From Plantago ovata (lineage: Eukaryota; Streptophyta; Magnoliopsida; Lamiales; Plantaginaceae), in the NCBI GenBank assembly GCA_028274465.1, contig CM051455.1:72960489-73024488 (forward strand): a stretch of DNA of 64,000 bases, written 5' to 3'. Made by a program: the position numbers and the translations under genes. This document shows, one piece after another, positions 58,943 to 64,000 of the stretch. The notes beneath the pieces are model-generated. The model was not told the origin of the DNA and made no database searches. It saw only the letters and a list, made by a program, of their open reading frames with translations. How positions within the stretch are numbered: the first letter of the stretch is position 1; every line of letters starts with the position of its first letter.

Positions 58943-60516
58943 TGTTGGTCCCTTTAAACAACAAGAAAAGACTAGAGGGGGGGGGGGTGAATAGTCTTTT
59001 CAAACGTTCGTTGTTTAAAAACTTTCTCAGCAAGTGCTTATTACTTTACAGTAATGAGTTTGCTGATACTTAACTTTCTCAGCAGGCGCAAGTTACTTTG
59101 CAGTAACTAGGTTTGCTGATACTTAAATCAGAGAGCGGAAGTCTTTGATACAATAAGTGCTCTTTCAGTAAATGAAGGTTTCAGCAAGTGATGTGAGTGA
59201 CTGTGTACAGATAGATATGATTTGCTGAAAACCAAGTACAGTAAGTAAATCACACAAACACTTTTATAGTGGTATCTGAGAGTGGTGTAATCTCTCAACT
59301 AATCCACTTTGTCCTTTCTAGGACTGAATCCACTAAGATAAGATTGAGGTTCCTTATAACACCTATCTAGAGCGATTCAAACAGAAACCAAAGCACACTT
59401 GCTTCGTCTCCAACCTAATCTAGAGAACGCAACCTTGTTCTCCACCAAACTTGGTACTTTTAATCAGCAAAACTATGCCCGATTATGTTCCCCCTGAATA
59501 TCACGCCTGAAAGGGTGTATTTTCAGTTAGAGAGGTTTGGGATGAGATAACTTAATTATAACTTATTCAGTTACAACAAGTAATATAAGAAACAAAACTT
59601 TGAATACTTTGCAGTAAACAAGTTTGATTGTTTCTGGTGTCAAGACTTGTTCTTGTTCGAAAGAAAGAAAGAACACTTAACTAATTTCTTAGTCGTGCAA
59701 ATTCTACTTCTTCACAAGTAGCTTTTTCAAGCTTTAAGTCTTGGAACGGATCAATGGCAGTAGAGAGTATTGAAGGGTTTGTGAGTTTAAGCACAAGTGA
59801 GAGGATGATCACGTTGTTGACACGCTTCAACTCTTTGCCGGATGACCTCTATTTATAGTGAAAATAAGGAGCCGTTTGAATTTCAATTTCTAAGGCTTTT
59901 GTTCCTTAAAATGTCACTATCTTGCTTTCGTACTTTCAACAGCGTCCTTGTTTGTCTTCTAGTCTTCATGTCCTTCTCGTGCATGCTTTGCATTTAATGC
60001 TCTTTTGAATAGAATTCAAACAGTAACATTGGAGCGCAAATACTAGTACTTTCAGCAAGAGGTCACATATGTTCCATCAACACGTGGCCAGTCTCAGTTT
60101 CAGCAAGCACAACCTACTCTGTCATATAGATTTTCACTTATGCAATGCTTTTGCTGAAGTTTCCACTTTCTGAGCAACATGTGCCTTTGTAGATACCAGT
60201 CTTCAGAAATCTTCTAGTCTTCAGTCTTCGAAATCTTCAAGATTCTGAGCGGTTCTAAATGCTTCAATAGTTTGTTTGTAAAAACAAAGTACATCATCAG
60301 CAAATGCTTCAATAGGTTGTATTTCTTTCAGAAAACAAGATACATCATAAGCTTTAAAACCAACCTATCTAGCACCTACTCTAAGTCTTCAGCAAACGTT
60401 CCTCTTTTACAATGTCCTTAAAATTCTAAATTCCTATGGACCTTAAGAGTACTAGTTACTGGACTTTCCTTAATTTAGCATGGTTAATTGCTCATCAAAT
60501 TACAAGTTTCCTAACA
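58943..60516 (-). mobile_element. Copia element B2, 3' LTR
   Basis: 1,574 bp, near identical to B1's LTR. It is inserted in A3. The polypurine tract lies on its right side, so this is the 3' LTR of a minus-strand element whose pol and 5' LTR are outside the window. Confidence 0.93.
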
Positions 60517-60531
60517 AATTTCCCCCTTTTT
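60517..60531 (-). other. B2 polypurine tract
   Basis: The minus strand reads AAAAAGGGGGAAATT directly before the LTR start TGTTAGG, the standard form in SIRE-like copia elements. Confidence 0.92.
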
Positions 60532-60779
60532 GATGTTAGCAATCCATGGCTAAATTAATTGTTACCCTTTTAGAGGTTTCTGATGTTGAATTAATCAGTT
60601 GATTAATGCAAGCATAGTTGAATAATTAAACAGTAAGCATAAGTAAATTGCATAATCAAAAACCAATAAGAGTCAAAAGCTTCATTGTTGATAGTTATCT
60701 TTCAGAAGTTTACAAGAAGTAGCAGAGATAACTTAAACAAAATCAGCAAAAAAACTTTAACAAAAACTATTACAGAGAG

Positions 60780-63338
60780 TTAAGCTCTTCCAGAAGATTT
60801 TCTCAAAATCTCTCTTACACTCTTCTCAGCAAGTGCAGTAAATTCAACACAGTCCTTTTCGTAGTTTTCCAGAAGCCTACAGACTTGTAGTTGAAGAATT
60901 CTTGCATTTTTGCAGGCAGTATGATGATGCTTTTCAGCATTCATTTCCATGTAGTTAGTCACCCACAAATGCATGCCCCAATTGCTGGCATGGAGAAACT
61001 GTGTATTTGAAATGCTTTTAGGATGAATCTTTCTTAGCCAGAGAAGATCTTCTTCTTGATCCTTAGCAGTGACATAGAAGTACTCATAAGGAATCAATCC
61101 AAGTCTCTTCTTTGTTTTCTTTGTTACTGGGTCAGAGTAGTAAGCAATGCCAGGTGGTTTGATCAGATTTGGTTCTTGTCTATAAGTCTTACCAATGGCA
61201 ATTCTTCTTACTGAGACCTCGAGATTCAACCATCTCCCAACAATATTTCTAGGAAGGGATTCTTCCCTTTGTTTTCTTTTTACCTTGAGTTCAATCCATG
61301 TGAACATTTGGTTCAAAATGGCTGTAGGAAAGAACTCATTCACCAGCAAGTCTTCCAGCTTTAAGATCCAGCAACCATGAATGTTTCTGATCACATTCTG
61401 AGTGGTTTCATCATTGTTGGTCTTTGTATACTCGATGCCGGAGCCAATAGCAATGCTGGCCAGCCTCTTTTCTTCCTGTCTTTGCCTTCTTCTTCTTGAC
61501 TTAGCATTGTCTTGATCTCTTGCTGAAGATCTTGAGTCAGAAGAGAAATGCTTTGATTGGCCAGACGGAGTTAAGGCTGTAATTGTTCTAGCTCTTATGG
61601 CTTGAGCTATTGTCTGATTGTCATCATCATCATCATCTTCATTCATATTTTGATGACTTTCAGTATGGCAATAACCTTGAGTTTCAGCATCAGTTTTTCT
61701 CTTTTTGGGACTTGCTGAATTTAACTCAGATTCTGCTTGCCTTTTAGAACTTTGCTCTCTTTCAGCAAGAGGTTCTATGGGCAGTGGCTCATCAACAGTA
61801 GGAGGAGTTTGGGTTCTTTTTCTTGTATTTCTCTTTTCCCCCTTAGACATGGATTGCAACATCGGAGTGATGTGCAGAGAATAGAACTCATTGCAGTTTT
61901 TAGCAAGAGTACTTAAGCTGTTATACTTCATGATGATTTGTTGCTGATCATAAGTCATTTTTGACAACTCTTTTTGAATACTCACCATGTTCTCTTCATG
62001 TCTTTTCTCTGTTGCGGCCTTATCATCCATGAAAGTCTGAGCCTTCACTAGAGCGGTCTTTGCTAGCTTGAGTGCTTGACTTACATCTTCTTCATAGCTC
62101 TTGTGATAAAGACTGATGTCTTTCTGAGCTATTGTAAGAGTAGTAGTGCGTCTCAACACTGTAGCCAATATTTTCCCAATGTCAAGCGGGCTCTCAGCAA
62201 GCAATGCCTCATCTTCTGCTTTGCAGGCATCATGGACTTTCTTCAGTGCCAAAATTCTAGGAGTAAACTCCTCAACTCGTGGGAACGGCACTAGGTTTGG
62301 GGTCAAGGAATGAACTTTTAGTTCTGAAGCAAACTGATCATCGTTCATCAGCAATTCTCCTCTCAGATCATCGTCTATATCATTTATGTAGCCAGCAGGA
62401 GGAATTTGAACCACTTTGGGGTCTCTTTTGGATTGTTCATCCTCATTTGCTGATAAATCATCGTCATCCTCAGATTCATCAAGGTCAGCAACCTTGGAAC
62501 CTAAGTCAGCAGCTTCATTTCCTTTTGGTTGAGTGGTTGCTGATGGCAACGCTTCAGACTCAACAACTCGAGTTTCACCAGTAGTTAGTTTTAATTGAGT
62601 AGTTGCTGAGGGCAACGTTTGAGACTCAATTACTGGAGTTTCGCCAGTAGTAAGTGGAAGGGAGGGGACTTCCTTTCGTCTTACTCCTGAAGATTGACCA
62701 ATTTCTAGATCCTGCGTATGCCTTGCATGGATCAATAGACTGTTCTGTAGAGCGTGTTGGTAATCTTCATCCAATTCATCTTCATCATCAAGGTTTGCAT
62801 CAATGACCTTGGCATCAGAAAGTTGGCTTTTGCCATGTTTCAAGGCAGCTCGCTTTCTGGCATACTCTTCTTCAGTATCAGCACCTTGTACAGGTGCTTG
62901 ATTTTCCGCATCAGCAGGAGCAGGTTGAGATTCATGCTGAGGTTGTGGTTGATCAGCTTGCTGATTGTCTTGTGGTTCAGTTTCAGAAACTGTCATTTTT
63001 AAACCACCAGCATCAGGACTTGGACCTTGATTGTCATCATCGTCATCTTTCTTGTCCTTTGAATCTTTCCCTTCATCAACATTGGGATCAGTCGGAATGT
63101 TTTCATCTTCTTCCTCTTCATCATCATCAGTCAGAATTACTAACTCGAGATGCTTGTACAAAGCAACACTCGTTACTTCCTCTTCGTCATTTATTTTGTG
63201 GGGATCAGCCACCACGGGTACAAATGAACCCTTGAGCATCACAGCTTGTTCAGCTGGAGAGGCACTCTTGAATTTTGCCTTCATATTCTCTCTGATTTGA
63301 GCAATCAGATTTGAGCTCATTTGCTGAGAATATGACAT
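60780..63338 (-). CDS. B2 additional protein, 852 aa, nuclear-type coiled-coil
   Basis: An uninterrupted 852-codon frame on the sense strand of B2, 248 bp before the polypurine tract, in the position of the extra (env-like) frame of SIRE elements. Visible parts: acidic D/E runs (71-100, 286-300, 567-573); a Q/P-rich stretch (about 122-150); a 22-residue tandem repeat (229-250 and 251-272); a coiled coil (about 405-480); basic NLS-like clusters (SPKKRKTD at 543-550, SRRRRQRQEEKR at 614-625); and a folded-looking C-terminal domain (about 650-852) rich in W/Y/H. No signal peptide or membrane segment is seen, so it is not an envelope-like protein by sequence. Function unknown. The Met at 63338 may not be the true start, since the frame continues upstream to a TGA near 63397 and probably joins the exons there. 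Confidence 0.85.
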   Translation of the reverse strand: MSYSQQMSSNLIAQIRENMKAKFKSASPAEQAVMLKGSFVPVVADPHKINDEEEVTSVALYKHLELVILTDDDEEEEDENIPTDPNVDEGKDSKDKKDDDDDNQGPSPDAGGLKMTVSETEPQDNQQADQPQPQHESQPAPADAENQAPVQGADTEEEYARKRAALKHGKSQLSDAKVIDANLDDEDELDEDYQHALQNSLLIHARHTQDLEIGQSSGVRRKEVPSLPLTTGETPVIESQTLPSATTQLKLTTGETRVVESEALPSATTQPKGNEAADLGSKVADLDESEDDDDLSANEDEQSKRDPKVVQIPPAGYINDIDDDLRGELLMNDDQFASELKVHSLTPNLVPFPRVEEFTPRILALKKVHDACKAEDEALLAESPLDIGKILATVLRRTTTLTIAQKDISLYHKSYEEDVSQALKLAKTALVKAQTFMDDKAATEKRHEENMVSIQKELSKMTYDQQQIIMKYNSLSTLAKNCNEFYSLHITPMLQSMSKGEKRNTRKRTQTPPTVDEPLPIEPLAEREQSSKRQAESELNSASPKKRKTDAETQGYCHTESHQNMNEDDDDDDNQTIAQAIRARTITALTPSGQSKHFSSDSRSSARDQDNAKSRRRRQRQEEKRLASIAIGSGIEYTKTNNDETTQNVIRNIHGCWILKLEDLLVNEFFPTAILNQMFTWIELKVKRKQREESLPRNIVGRWLNLEVSVRRIAIGKTYRQEPNLIKPPGIAYYSDPVTKKTKKRLGLIPYEYFYVTAKDQEEDLLWLRKIHPKSISNTQFLHASNWGMHLWVTNYMEMNAEKHHHTACKNARILQLQVCRLLENYEKDCVEFTALAEKSVREILRKSSGRA

Positions 63339-63574
63339 GTCTTTAGGAAGTATGGAATGAACGAATGTCTCGAGCTTTAGTAGAGAAGATCTCTTTTCTC
63401 ATTAGATAGATGAAGATGGAGATCAGAGAAATCCATTCGTCTGTACCTTTGCCAGTTGCTGACGGACTTAACAACTCTTGACAAAGTTGTTCTTTTGAAG
63501 TTCAAGTACAGTTCCTCAGAACTCACTTGTTGATCTTCAGTGATGTGCACCACTTCAGTGGTCTCCTTTAGAGC
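63339..63574 (-). CDS. B2 extra gene, exon joining the 852-aa frame
   Basis: After an acceptor TTTTTCAG at 63575, the frame ALKETTEVVHITEDQQ runs on to MDFSDLHLHLSNEKR and stops at a TAA near 63377. A shift of one base at the A-run near 63394-63397 instead gives SSLLKLETFVHS and joins the 852-aa frame without a stop. A strong donor-like CAA/GTGAGT also lies after EDQQ near 63527. One frameshift (real or a read error) thus separates this exon from the main frame. Confidence 0.6.
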
Positions 63575-63649
63575 CTGAAAAAGAACGATATTTAGATCAG
63601 GATAGGTTTGGATAATTGCTTTAGAGTTCAAAGCTGAAACATGAATTAC

Positions 63650-63726
63650 CTGCTGAGATTCAGCAAGCTCATGTTGTACAATTTCCATTCCTTGAGGAGC
63701 TGAGTAGCATCCTCCATTTGTTCATC
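63650..63726 (-). CDS. B2 extra gene, short exon c
   Basis: Acceptor TTATTTCAG, exon DEQMEDATQLLK then EIVQHELAESQQ, donor CAGCAG/GTAATT. The length is 77 nt; one A is apparently missing in GGAATGG near 63688, because the two halves read in neighbouring frames. The flanking introns are 63727-63797 (71 bp) and 63575-63649 (75 bp), both GT-AG. Confidence 0.65.
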
Positions 63727-63797
63727 CTGAAATAAATTTGAGTTAGATACAAGTACTAAGCTGTCAAACTTAGTTTTGTTACCAAAACATTAACTAC

Positions 63798-63866
63798 CTG
63801 CTGAGCAGGGAGTGTTGATTCTGGTGCAGAGGCTTCAGCAACCATCTGACTTGCATCTTGAGAAGT
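63798..63866 (-). CDS. B2 extra gene, short exon b
   Basis: A 69-nt phase-0 exon: acceptor ATCTTTACAG, 23 codons TSQDASQMVAEASAPES to LPAQQ, donor CAGCAG/GTAGTT. The upstream intron 63867-63941 is 75 bp, GT-AG, with a branch-like TGCTAAT. Confidence 0.7.
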
Positions 63867-63941
63867 CTGTAAAGATAACATAATATTAGCAAAAGAATAA
63901 GTTTCAGAATTTGAAGTTTTACTGATGGTTGAGTTATCTAC

Positions 63942-64000
63942 CTGCTGAAGAAGGACAGGTTGTGGCTCAGTCCTTTCAACATTAACAGTTTCTTCATTTT
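63942..64000 (-). CDS. B2 extra gene, exon a (start outside window)
   Basis: The frame NEETVNVERTEPQPVLLQQ ends at donor CAGCAG/GTAGAT (63942/63941). Like exons b and c it ends in Gln-Gln at phase 0. More exons of this kind may lie to the right. Confidence 0.6.

Noticed and set aside
62076-63300. Open frames antisense to the 852-aa gene
   Set aside because: Low-complexity mirror images of the D/E- and Q-rich coding strand.
60780-63338. Env-like protein call for the B2 extra frame
   Set aside because: The position fits the SIRE env-like frame, but no signal peptide or membrane span is visible and NLS-like clusters are present, so the label would mislead.

Overview
This window is a stretch of repeat-packed plant nuclear DNA, most likely from a eudicot. 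The evidence for a plant is indirect but consistent: Ty1/copia and Athila-type Ty3/gypsy LTR retrotransposons, tRNA-Asp and tRNA-iMet primer sites, a Cassandra TRIM carrying 5S-rRNA-like LTRs, an L1-type LINE tail, a CACTA element and a hAT-type MITE. I found no gene that can be assigned to the host. Almost every base belongs to transposable elements inserted into one another, and all the pol genes visible are broken. The species cannot be named from this sequence. No sequence identities were computed; similarities are judged by eye.

Layout. 1-7364: copia element A1 (+), whose 5' LTR runs off the window; it sits inside copia element B1 (-), cutting it in its protease. 7365-11540: the rest of B1 (protease tip, gag, primer site, 5' LTR). 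11541-12687: unassigned AT-rich DNA. 12688-16110: a LINE ORF2 tail split by a 2.3-kb non-autonomous CACTA element (13584-15889, TSD TTG). 16187-21539: the 5' half of a Ty3/gypsy element C (LTR, primer site, gag), itself split by a 2.6-kb solo-LTR-like insertion. 21540-58942: a same-strand (-) run of copia A copies with three LTRs (21540-24157, 25010-27070, and 32598-57687 in three pieces). The third LTR was hit twice: by gag-only element D (33492-47452, TSD CTGAA), which itself carries gag-protease element E (34469-42576, TSD CTTGG), and by E's sister F (47660-57030, TSD GTAGC), whose 5' LTR carries the Cassandra (48510-49551, TSD TATGT). 58943-64000: the 3' part of a second B-type copia element (B2, -) inserted in the last A fragment.

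How the parts work together. The A copies are dead or dependent; A1 and A4 share the same gag frameshifts and the same integrase stop codon. D, E and F encode only Gag (D) or Gag plus protease (E, F), and replace pol with a long noncoding 3' region. That region is conserved between D and E/F and carries repeated hairpins, a purine tract and a polypurine primer. They must depend on enzymes made elsewhere. B2 is the opposite case: between its (off-window) pol and its 3' LTR it carries an intact 852-codon frame encoding an acidic, coiled-coil, NLS-bearing protein. Upstream of this frame lie at least three short phase-0 exons separated by 71-75-bp GT-AG introns. This spliced, repeat-exon extra gene is the most unusual thing in the window, followed by the conserved hairpins and arm-covarying palindromes of D/E/F.
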